10,539 nucleotides of DNA from contig CBDUVZ010000105.1 of NCBI GenBank assembly GCA_965370805.1, positions 1 to 10,539 on the forward strand. The letters are read 5' to 3'. Shown in pieces: positions 4,984-10,539 of the stretch (positions within the stretch are counted from its first letter, which is position 1; every line of letters begins with the position of its first letter). Origin of the DNA: CBDUVZ01 sp965370805 (GTDB taxonomy: Bacteria > Hydrothermota > Tepidihabitantia > Tepidihabitantales > Tepidihabitantaceae). A program made the position numbers and the translations under genes. Below the pieces are notes generated by a model. That model was given only the letters and a program-made list of their open reading frames with translations, was not told the origin of the DNA and did not search any database.

Positions 4984-5925
4984 CTAGACGAACAGCGAGC
5001 TGACCGACTCGCCCCGGTGGATGCGCAGGATTGCTTCAGCCAGAAGGGGCGAGACGGACAGCACCTTGATTTTCTTGTGTTTCCTGTCCGGTGGCAGGTC
5101 AATTGTGTCGGTGATTACCACTTCGCTGAGTTCGGAGTCGGCGATACGTCCGACCGCAGGCCCGGAAAGCACACCGTGGGTTGCCAGTGCGGTGATGTTC
5201 CTGGCGTCCCGGTCGGCAAGGGCCCGGGCAGCACCGACAAGGGTTCCGCCGGTGTCGATCATGTCGTCGAATATCAGGACGTCGCGGCCGGCCACTTCAC
5301 CGACGACGTTCATCACGTCGGCCTGGTTGGGTTGGGGCCGGCGTTTGTCGATGATTGCTATCGGTACGCCGGTTCCAAGGCGTCGGGCAAAGCCGCGCGC
5401 CCGGTTGGCTCGACCGGTGTCCGGGGCAACCACAACCAGGTTGTGGATTTTTTCCTGGGGAATTTCCTCGATGAAGACCGGGGTGGAGTACAGGTGGTCA
5501 ACCGGGATGTCGAAGAACGCCTGGATCTGGTCGGCGTGGAGTTCCAGAGTCAGGATGCGGTCGGTTCCCGAGCGCACGAGCAGGTTGGCGATGAGCTTGG
5601 CCGACAGGGGAACGCGTGGTTCGTCCTTCCGGTCCTGGCGGGCATAGCCGTAGTAGGGCAGGACCGCAGTCACGCGTTCGGCTGACGCCCGCCGGAGGGC
5701 GTCAATCATCAGCAGCAGTTCAAGAAGGTTCTCCGCGGGCGGCTGGGTTGACTGGACCACGAATACGTCGGCCCCGCGGACGTTCTCGTCGATATTGATG
5801 CGGATTTCGCCGTCCGCGAAGTTGCGGACCTTGGCGGCCCCGAGGTCCATGTCGAGATGACGGCAGATTTTCTCGGCCAGGGGCCGGTTGGCCCTTCCGC
5901 TGAACACTTTCAACTGTGGCTCCAT
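4984..5925 (-). CDS. prs: ribose-phosphate pyrophosphokinase (PRPP synthase)
   Basis: Prs transfers pyrophosphate from ATP to ribose 5-phosphate, giving PRPP for nucleotide, His and Trp synthesis. I start it at the ATG (5925) rather than the in-frame TTG at 5946, because GAGGTGA sits directly before the ATG and the TTG is only 9 nt from the tRNA end. From this start it is 313 residues, the normal length. Motifs: FSGRANRPLAEKI (8-20), FADGE (36-40), YYGYARQDRK with the ATP-site residues (91-100), LHADQIQAFFDIPVDHLY (129-146, His130), flexible-loop DKRRPQPN (193-200, Lys194), and the PRPP-binding loop DDMIDTGGT (220-228). The gene lies 29 nt downstream of tRNA-Gln, probably on the same transcript. 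Confidence 0.97.
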   Translation of the reverse strand: MEPQLKVFSGRANRPLAEKICRHLDMDLGAAKVRNFADGEIRINIDENVRGADVFVVQSTQPPAENLLELLLMIDALRRASAERVTAVLPYYGYARQDRKDEPRVPLSAKLIANLLVRSGTDRILTLELHADQIQAFFDIPVDHLYSTPVFIEEIPQEKIHNLVVVAPDTGRANRARGFARRLGTGVPIAIIDKRRPQPNQADVMNVVGEVAGRDVLIFDDMIDTGGTLVGAARALADRDARNITALATHGVLSGPAVGRIADSELSEVVITDTIDLPPDRKHKKIKVLSVSPLLAEAILRIHRGESVSSLFV

Positions 5926-5954
5926 TTCACCTCGCTTTCGATTCAAGCTGTCTG

Positions 5955-6025
5955 CTGGGGCGGAAGGACTCGAACCTTCACCTCAGGATCCAAAATCCTG
6001 GGTCCTGCCGTTAGACGACGCCCCA
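5955..6025 (-). tRNA. tRNA-Gln(UUG)
   Basis: A 71-nt cloverleaf folds cleanly. The 7-bp acceptor is TGGGGCG (6025-6019) with CGCCCCA (5962-5956). The D-arm is GTCT/GGAC, the anticodon arm CAGGA-TTTTGGA-TCCTG gives anticodon TTG, the variable loop is AGGT, and the T-arm is GAAGG-TTCGAGT-CCTTC. The discriminator is G73 (5955), as expected for tRNA-Gln. The 3' CCA is not encoded (GCAG follows), so it must be added after transcription. It lies 8 nt after the ispE stop and 29 nt before the prs start, inside the operon. Confidence 0.97.
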
Positions 6026-6033
6026 AGACGAAT

Positions 6034-6906
6034 TCATAATGCCTGGATGGAATGGGTCCGGACACAGGGGAAACCGTGGCGAGCCATCTCGGCCATCGGG
6101 TCCTGCGAGCCTTCGTCATCCATCAGGCCGTAGACCGTACTGCCGGAACCGGAGAGCGCAGCCGCAAAGGCTCCGTGTTCCAGCAACAGTTCCCTGGCAC
6201 GCGCCAGGTCCGGATGGTGTCGGAAGACCACCGGTTCAAAGCTGTTGCAGACACGGTCGGCTACACCCGTCAGTTCTCCTTGCCTCAACTTGAAGCCGAG
6301 TATCTTAGGAGAAAGCCCCGGGGATGTCAATGACGGGCTGCTCGCGCGGAACCGGTCGAGTTCCGCGTAGGCCCACCGGGTGGAGACCGGATACCCGGGC
6401 AGGTAGAGCAGGATGTGGAGCACCGGCAGGCGGATGGGCCTGAGTTTTTCGCCGCGGCCGCGGGCCACGCAGGGACACTGGAGCAAGAAGGCCGGAACGT
6501 CACTGCCCAGGGTGAGGGCGATGCGATGGAGGCGGCGAGTGGAGAGCGGCTGGCCGTACATCCGGTTCAGGCCGAGCAGCACGGTGGCGGCATTGGACGA
6601 GCCACCACCCAGACCGGCGCCGACCGGGACCAGTTTCCTGATGCGGATTCGGCACCCGGTTTTGATTCCGGCCGCTTCGGTGAATTGCGCCGCGGCCTGG
6701 AACGCAAGGTTTTCCGGGCCGTCCGGTACGTGTTCGGAGTCGGTTGTGACTCCGATTCCGGTCCGGGCGCAATGAATCGTGACCCGGTCGCTGAGTTCGA
6801 GCGGGACGATAATAGTGACGATTTCGTGGAAACCGTCCGGCCGTCTGCCGCCGACCTCAAGCCCGAGGTTGATTTTGGCCGGGGAACGGAGGGTGAGCTG
6901 AGTCAA
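6034..6906 (-). CDS. ispE: 4-diphosphocytidyl-2-C-methyl-D-erythritol kinase
   Basis: IspE phosphorylates CDP-methylerythritol with ATP in the MEP pathway of isoprenoid synthesis. The 290-residue product is a normal-length GHMP kinase. The opening SPAKINLGLEV holds catalytic Lys11, PDGFHEI follows at 23-29, and the ATP-binding glycine-rich motif PVGAGLGGGSSNAA is at 94-107. GSDVPAF supplies catalytic Asp136, and the ALSGSGSTVYGL motif 3 is at 250-261. The start is TTG: it lies 6 nt after the esterase stop, an in-frame TAG stands three codons upstream, and an AGGA sits about 10 nt before it. The short spacing suggests it is cotranscribed with the esterase gene. The tRNA-Gln begins 8 nt after its stop. 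Confidence 0.96.
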   Translation of the reverse strand: MTQLTLRSPAKINLGLEVGGRRPDGFHEIVTIIVPLELSDRVTIHCARTGIGVTTDSEHVPDGPENLAFQAAAQFTEAAGIKTGCRIRIRKLVPVGAGLGGGSSNAATVLLGLNRMYGQPLSTRRLHRIALTLGSDVPAFLLQCPCVARGRGEKLRPIRLPVLHILLYLPGYPVSTRWAYAELDRFRASSPSLTSPGLSPKILGFKLRQGELTGVADRVCNSFEPVVFRHHPDLARARELLLEHGAFAAALSGSGSTVYGLMDDEGSQDPMAEMARHGFPCVRTHSIQAL

Positions 6907-6912
6907 GTCGTG

Positions 6913-9558
6913 CTATTCCTGCAGGTACATCGAAGCGGGGTCCAGCTTCCAGTCGGGACCGAAGAAACCCGCGGCCCTGACTCCGGCCCAGGCCTGGTGT
7001 TTGACCGTCCGGTCGAAGACCATGAAGTCCGGTACACCCGCGCCGGAATGGGTGAATCCCCAGAACAGCGATAGCCGTGTGTGTTTGGCATCGGTGCCCA
7101 TGCGCACCAGTACCAGGTTCTCGGGGTTGTGGGGACTGGGATACGTGAACAGGGCGGCGAGACTGTCACCCAGGTCCCGGGAGCCGAGGAACATCCGGCC
7201 CTTTCTGACTTGAATCGGCAGTCTGCCGGCGATTTCCCGGGTGCAGGAGTTCTGGTCCGGGCCGCCGTAGAGGATGAGGTTGTACCGGCCAGCTATCGCC
7301 GGCGTGACTTCGGAATCAGGCAGGACCTCGGCCAGCCCGTTGCCGCGCAGCCACCAGCGCATCGCTTCCTGGGTTGCGGCGTGGCGCAGGAAGCGGGTGA
7401 GGCCGGTGTCCGCGGTGCCGTAGGCAATGACGAACGGGCTGAACATTACCTGTTTGGCCGGGCCGTAGAGCTTCGCTTTCTTGTGCAGTGCCGGTAGTTT
7501 CGGCTTCCCGGTTTTCCAAGTCCCGCGGGAGTCGTGGACCGTTACCCGGGCTGGCGGGATGATCGGTTTTCCTACCTTCCGGCCGTCGATTTCAAGCAGC
7601 ACCCGACCGGCGAAGAAGAGCCGTTCGTCCAGGTCAATGCTGAACCGGCTGATGTTGCGGGTCTTGATGCGGATTACCGAGTCCTCGGCCCAGGCTTCGA
7701 CTTCGGCCATCCGGCCGACAGTGCGGACCTGGTCGATAGTCAACCAGTATGACCGGTTCGACTGGCCCAGGTCCGCGGTTCTGAACCGGATGTGACGCGG
7801 GCCCGGGTCGCGGCGGTGGGACTTGAAGAACGCCATCATGTCGGTGTCGTCGGCCACGGATATGCCGTCGTCGTAAGTCCACCAGTGCTTCCGGTCCGGG
7901 ACTTCCTTGTAGACGTACTCGTAGTCCAGTTCATCGAGCCAGGCGGCGAAGTTGCGGCCGTGAATCGTCGGCACGTTGTCATCGTCCCCGCCGTGGAGGA
8001 TGAAGTACGGCAGGTTGAGGGCATTCGGCAGGAAAGCCGGCGTATTGTCCGGCGCAAGCACCATGTCGCGGATTGCCTGCTGGGCCGGCTCGGCGAACGT
8101 CTTGGTACGCTGCAGGAACCAGGGTACGTACAACTGGAAGCTGGGCCAGCCGGCGCCGACGCCCGCGGCCGCGAACCGGTCGGCGTGAGCCAGGCCGACG
8201 TGCCAGGTGCCGTGCCCACCCATCGAATGGCCGGTCAGCACGACCCGGTCCGGGTCGATTGGCAGTTCGGCGAGCACGGTGTCCAGCACTTCGATTGCGT
8301 CCAGCCGTCCCCAGTCCTGCCAGTCGAACCCGAACGGCCGTCGGTTGGTCGGGCAGACGACGAATGCCCAGTCCTTCGGCTTGTAGCAGTTCACCAGTCC
8401 CGATGCCTCGACGCTCGCACCGTGCAGCGACAGAATCAGGCCGTAGCGTTTCTCCGGGTCGTACTCCGTCGGGTACAGAATACCGTAGTACTGACATGAA
8501 TTGTCGATAGCTGAGATGAACGTCCGCTTGTGCGACTCGTCGGCAGTCCGGATGCGGAGTTTGATTGTGTCGCACCACGTCACCCCGAGGGAGCGGAGCG
8601 AGTCGAGGGGTCTTCCTTCCAGTGTTTCCCCAGGCGTTTCCTGCTCATTTCCCGGTGGAGATTCCTCGACTTCGCTCGGAATGACAGAAGGGCTCGGAAT
8701 GACGGATCGGGAGTCGGGGCCGGGTATCCTGACTGTCACGACCAGCGGCAATCCCGAACTGTCGGAAGGCCGTGCCGGAATGGTCAGGCGGACCGGGACT
8801 TTCTTCGCGCCTAGTGCGGGCAGGTTTGACACCGTGGTTTCCGCCAGCACCGAGTCGAGAGAGATTGTCAGCGTCACGCTGTCGAGCCGGGAATCGGTGG
8901 TGTTCAGGACGGGAATGCCGAGCCAGACTGTGGTGCTCGAATCCGCGATTGCATCCGGCGTTGTCGCGTCGCGGCACAGGGTCATCACCGGGAACCTGAC
9001 CGGTTCAAGCATGAACCGTACGCGGCGGTCGGCGTAGCCCGAGATCGGGAGCAGTACCCGGTTGACGCCGGAGTCGAGCTTGACCGGTGTTCTGAGCCAG
9101 CCCCGGCCGTACGAATCACCCCGATAGCCGAGACCGTTGAGCATGAACCCGGCGCGGTGGGTTATCGCCAGCGCGCGACAAGCGGTGGAGCATTCGACTT
9201 CAGCGCAGGCGTACCCGGCACAGGCCAGGCCCGCGATACCGTAGTAGTCCATCAGCGAATCCCAACGCACGCTGTCGTAGTCGGTTTCAATCCAGCCGAG
9301 CGAGTCGGCTTCGATTGCGTGCCAGACCACGAAGCCGCCCTGGGGCAGACCACTGCGCAGGGTCTCGCCTTCGACCGGCCGGAACGTCATCGGGTCATCG
9401 ATAACCCCGGTGATGCCTTCGCGCGCACCGACCGGAAACGGCCCGCACAGAAGCCAGTCGCGGACAACGACTGTGTCACTGATACCGGGCAGGACACCGG
9501 CAGCGGCGATTCCTGCCGAAAACAAGAGCAAACCAACGGCTATGAATTTCCTGATCAT
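6913..9558 (-). CDS. exported alpha/beta-hydrolase esterase or peptidase, multidomain
   Basis: The 881-residue product has a signal peptide (1 to about 20, ending AGIAAA). Residues about 24-190 look like a beta-sandwich, opening DWLLCGPFP and ending with GWLRTPVKLDSGVNRVLL (153-170), as in carbohydrate-binding-like modules. About 200-280 is a second beta domain, CARDB-like. Residues 286-327 form a repeat-derived linker (see 8579-8703). Residues about 350-580 are an alpha/beta hydrolase of the prolyl-oligopeptidase/PHB-depolymerase-like group: oxyanion-region LHGAS (378-382), nucleophile Ser445 in GHSMGG, an acid among Asp525-527 in LHGGDDD, and His558 in DRKHWW. Residues about 585-881 are a C-terminal region I do not recognise firmly, with LILYGGPDQN at 761-770. 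The catalytic triad looks complete, so it is likely an active secreted ester or peptide hydrolase; the substrate cannot be told. No SD precedes the ATG (see promoter). Confidence 0.88.
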   Translation of the reverse strand: MIRKFIAVGLLLFSAGIAAAGVLPGISDTVVVRDWLLCGPFPVGAREGITGVIDDPMTFRPVEGETLRSGLPQGGFVVWHAIEADSLGWIETDYDSVRWDSLMDYYGIAGLACAGYACAEVECSTACRALAITHRAGFMLNGLGYRGDSYGRGWLRTPVKLDSGVNRVLLPISGYADRRVRFMLEPVRFPVMTLCRDATTPDAIADSSTTVWLGIPVLNTTDSRLDSVTLTISLDSVLAETTVSNLPALGAKKVPVRLTIPARPSDSSGLPLVVTVRIPGPDSRSVIPSPSVIPSEVEESPPGNEQETPGETLEGRPLDSLRSLGVTWCDTIKLRIRTADESHKRTFISAIDNSCQYYGILYPTEYDPEKRYGLILSLHGASVEASGLVNCYKPKDWAFVVCPTNRRPFGFDWQDWGRLDAIEVLDTVLAELPIDPDRVVLTGHSMGGHGTWHVGLAHADRFAAAGVGAGWPSFQLYVPWFLQRTKTFAEPAQQAIRDMVLAPDNTPAFLPNALNLPYFILHGGDDDNVPTIHGRNFAAWLDELDYEYVYKEVPDRKHWWTYDDGISVADDTDMMAFFKSHRRDPGPRHIRFRTADLGQSNRSYWLTIDQVRTVGRMAEVEAWAEDSVIRIKTRNISRFSIDLDERLFFAGRVLLEIDGRKVGKPIIPPARVTVHDSRGTWKTGKPKLPALHKKAKLYGPAKQVMFSPFVIAYGTADTGLTRFLRHAATQEAMRWWLRGNGLAEVLPDSEVTPAIAGRYNLILYGGPDQNSCTREIAGRLPIQVRKGRMFLGSRDLGDSLAALFTYPSPHNPENLVLVRMGTDAKHTRLSLFWGFTHSGAGVPDFMVFDRTVKHQAWAGVRAAGFFGPDWKLDPASMYLQE
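8579..8703. repeat. dispersed inverted-repeat element inserted in frame in the esterase gene
   Basis: The left arm, 8579-8616, begins GTCACCCCGAGG and contains GAGTCGAGGGGTCTTCC. The right arm, 8657-8685, ends TTCGCTCGGAATGAC; its reverse complement begins GTCATTCCGAG and contains GTCGAGGAATCT. The two arms are imperfect inverted repeats, with about 8 extra bases in the left one. CTCGGAATGAC is repeated at 8675-8685 and 8693-8703, an 18-nt period (six codons). On the coding strand the element reads SVIPSPSVIPSEVEES and, further on, LDSLRSLGVTW. This is the 'SERSEE'-type dispersed sequence I know from many bacterial genomes. It falls in a Pro/Glu/Ser-rich linker (residues about 286-327) and keeps the frame open, so the protein tolerates it. 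Confidence 0.7.
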
Positions 9559-9564
9559 GTCTGG

Positions 9565-9592
9565 ACTATAGCCGACAGCGCAACCCGGTCAA
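9565..9592 (-). promoter_or_regulatory. esterase-operon promoter, likely leaderless
   Basis: On the minus strand TTGACC (9592-9587) and TATAGT (9570-9565) are spaced 16 nt apart, close to the sigma70 consensus. Only 6 nt (9564-9559) lie between the -10 and the ATG at 9558, so transcription should begin at or next to the start codon, with no room for a Shine-Dalgarno. A 15-bp imperfect palindrome, GGTCAACAGTTCACC (9587-9601), covers the -35 and could be an operator. This is the only clear promoter I found for the leftward block; internal ones are not excluded. Confidence 0.65.
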
Positions 9593-9619
9593 CAGTTCAC
9601 CTTTGCGGACCGTCATGGC

Positions 9620-9647
9620 TTGACATGTTTCCCCAGAGGATTACGAT
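9620..9647 (+). promoter_or_regulatory. FG-GAP gene promoter, leaderless or nearly so
   Basis: TTGACA (9620-9625) and TACGAT (9642-9647, TANNNT form) are spaced 16 nt apart. The ATG is at 9656, 8 nt beyond the -10, so the leader would be 0-3 nt. The only purine-rich stretch, AGAGGA at 9635-9640, is 15 nt before the ATG and within the promoter spacer, too far for a Shine-Dalgarno. The promoter is divergent from the esterase promoter; the two -35 boxes are 27 nt apart. Confidence 0.55.
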
Positions 9648-9655
9648 TCGGCGTT

Positions 9656-10539
9656 ATGAGATGGAATAGTCGGAAGTTGCTGTTGTTATTCTCCTTGCTG
9701 GCAATTGTCGGCCTCGCCAGCGGCGGTGGTTTGCCGTGTGAGTTCAGGTTGGTCGGGGAATGGGAGGTGAACGCAGTGGTCCCGGTTGATGTTGACGGTG
9801 ACGGCTGGGATGAGTTGTACTACATACAGGAAGTAACCGCCTCCCTGTCGCGACAAACACGTGCGTCGTACCTCTGGCAGCGTCACAATGAAAGCCCTCC
9901 AGGGACGGTGTTTTCCAGGGCCGTCGCTGCAGATGTTACAGGGGACGGGATTCCAGAGGCTTTGACGATGGCCGGGAGGTCAGGGTCGCTGCTGGTATAT
10001 GTTGAAGACCTGGTTGGCGGTGAAGTCAGGAGCATCCTTGTAGACTCCGGAGGCATTGTGCGGGGCCACGATTGGGACCAGAGCTTCGGGCCGGTTGCTT
10101 TTTCGGACCTGAATGGCGATGGCGTTGATGATATGGTAGTTGTTGTCAACTCAGGTTACAGCTGTGCGCGTCGTGGAATCTATGCGGTTGATTGCCGGAC
10201 AGGCGAACGCCTTTGGCGGTTTGGAACGGGTGCTAACATAGATACTCTGGAAGTAGCCGACGTTGATGACGACGGATACGCTGAAATCCTTGTGGGAACC
10301 CTTGCACCCGGCAACGGCTGTGAGGAAAACGGTACCGATGACTTTCACAACTACGTGTTTTGTCTCGACCGGTTCGGGAAACTGAGGTGGATGAGGACCC
10401 TTCGTGCAGTGCCGGGAGGCGGGGTTGTCAAGACTCGAGTAAGTGACTTGGATAACGATGGTGTTCTGGACATAGTTGTTCTCGACAAGGCTCTTCGCGT
10501 GTTTGTGTGGGTGATTTCCGGGGTTCCGGCATCGCTTTC
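9656..10539 (+). CDS. exported FG-GAP/VCBS beta-propeller protein, 3' truncated by window
   Basis: The frame is open from ATG 9656 to the window end, giving 294 full codons and no stop. Residues 1 to about 23 are a signal peptide (RWNSRK, then LLLLFSLLAIVGLASG). Five Asp-rich calcium-loop-like motifs mark beta-propeller repeats: DVDGDGWDE (45-53), DVTGDGIPE (93-101), DLNGDGVDD (151-159), DVDDDGYAE (202-210) and DLDNDGVLD (264-272). Between them are blade strands of PQQ-like type (IYAVDCRTGERLW 175-187; VFCLDRFGKLRW 234-245). Such propellers serve as extracellular binding or sensor modules, sometimes before a membrane-bound kinase; nothing here shows what follows. Codon use is more AT-rich than its neighbours (about 54% GC in lines I counted, against about 65-70% in sampled operon lines). 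Confidence 0.85.
   Translation, partial: MRWNSRKLLLLFSLLAIVGLASGGGLPCEFRLVGEWEVNAVVPVDVDGDGWDELYYIQEVTASLSRQTRASYLWQRHNESPPGTVFSRAVAADVTGDGIPEALTMAGRSGSLLVYVEDLVGGEVRSILVDSGGIVRGHDWDQSFGPVAFSDLNGDGVDDMVVVVNSGYSCARRGIYAVDCRTGERLWRFGTGANIDTLEVADVDDDGYAEILVGTLAPGNGCEENGTDDFHNYVFCLDRFGKLRWMRTLRAVPGGGVVKTRVSDLDNDGVLDIVVLDKALRVFVWVISGVPASL

Noticed and set aside
4231..5685. 484-aa frame antisense to rplY and prs
   Set aside because: Shadow frame of GC-rich genes; rplY and prs on the other strand are unmistakable, and the antisense product has no recognisable domain.
5926..5946. Upstream in-frame TTG start for prs
   Set aside because: No SD before it, only 9 nt from the tRNA end; the ATG at 5925 has GAGGTGA and gives the normal family N-terminus.

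Overview
This is a GC-rich bacterial chromosome segment (roughly 62-65% GC by eye in the operon genes) from an organism I cannot name. The proteins are bacterial: bS6, bL25 of the two-domain CTC type, MEP-pathway IspE and DDIPF-tailed SSB. A TonB C-terminal domain suggests a diderm. The style of the exported beta-propeller and esterase proteins, and the repeat types between and inside genes, fit an uncultured FCB/WOR-3-like lineage. That placement is inference only.

Layout. Positions 1-344 hold no convincing gene: a mosaic of short degenerate repeats (54-69, 74-116, 155-242), then a good sigma70-type promoter (290-317). Rightward from it lie a small basic ORF (345-581, tentative), an unrecognised 121-aa protein (618-983) and an exported PASTA + TonB_C protein (1014-1688). 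This last gene has a promoter of its own that overlaps the stop codon of the gene before it. Convergent to it is a nearly gapless leftward block from 9558 to 1707: exported alpha/beta-hydrolase esterase, ispE, tRNA-Gln(UUG), prs, rplY, pth, ychF, rpsF, ssb. Spacings run from overlap to about 30 nt. Divergent from the esterase, at 9656, starts an exported FG-GAP/VCBS beta-propeller protein that runs off the right edge.

The leftward block is a translation and precursor-metabolism cluster. IspE makes an isoprenoid intermediate, Prs makes PRPP, bL25 and bS6 are ribosomal, Pth recycles peptidyl-tRNA, YchF is a ribosome-associated P-loop NTPase, and SSB protects single-stranded DNA. The order ispE-tRNA-Gln-prs-rplY-pth-ychF is known from other bacteria. 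The secreted esterase at its head is the odd member, and rpsR/rplI, usual partners of rpsF-ssb, are not here.

Most unusual signals. (1) The three exported-protein genes each have TTGAC(A/C)-N16/17-TANNNT ending only 5-8 nt before their ATG and lack a well-placed Shine-Dalgarno. They therefore look leaderless, whereas most of the operon-internal genes have SD sequences. (2) A dispersed, inverted-repeat-bounded element is inserted in frame in the esterase linker (about 8579-8703). (3) A PASTA domain is joined to a TonB_C domain. (4) The YchF G4 motif reads NCSD rather than the family's usual NxxE. (5) bS6 and bL25 both carry long low-complexity tails.
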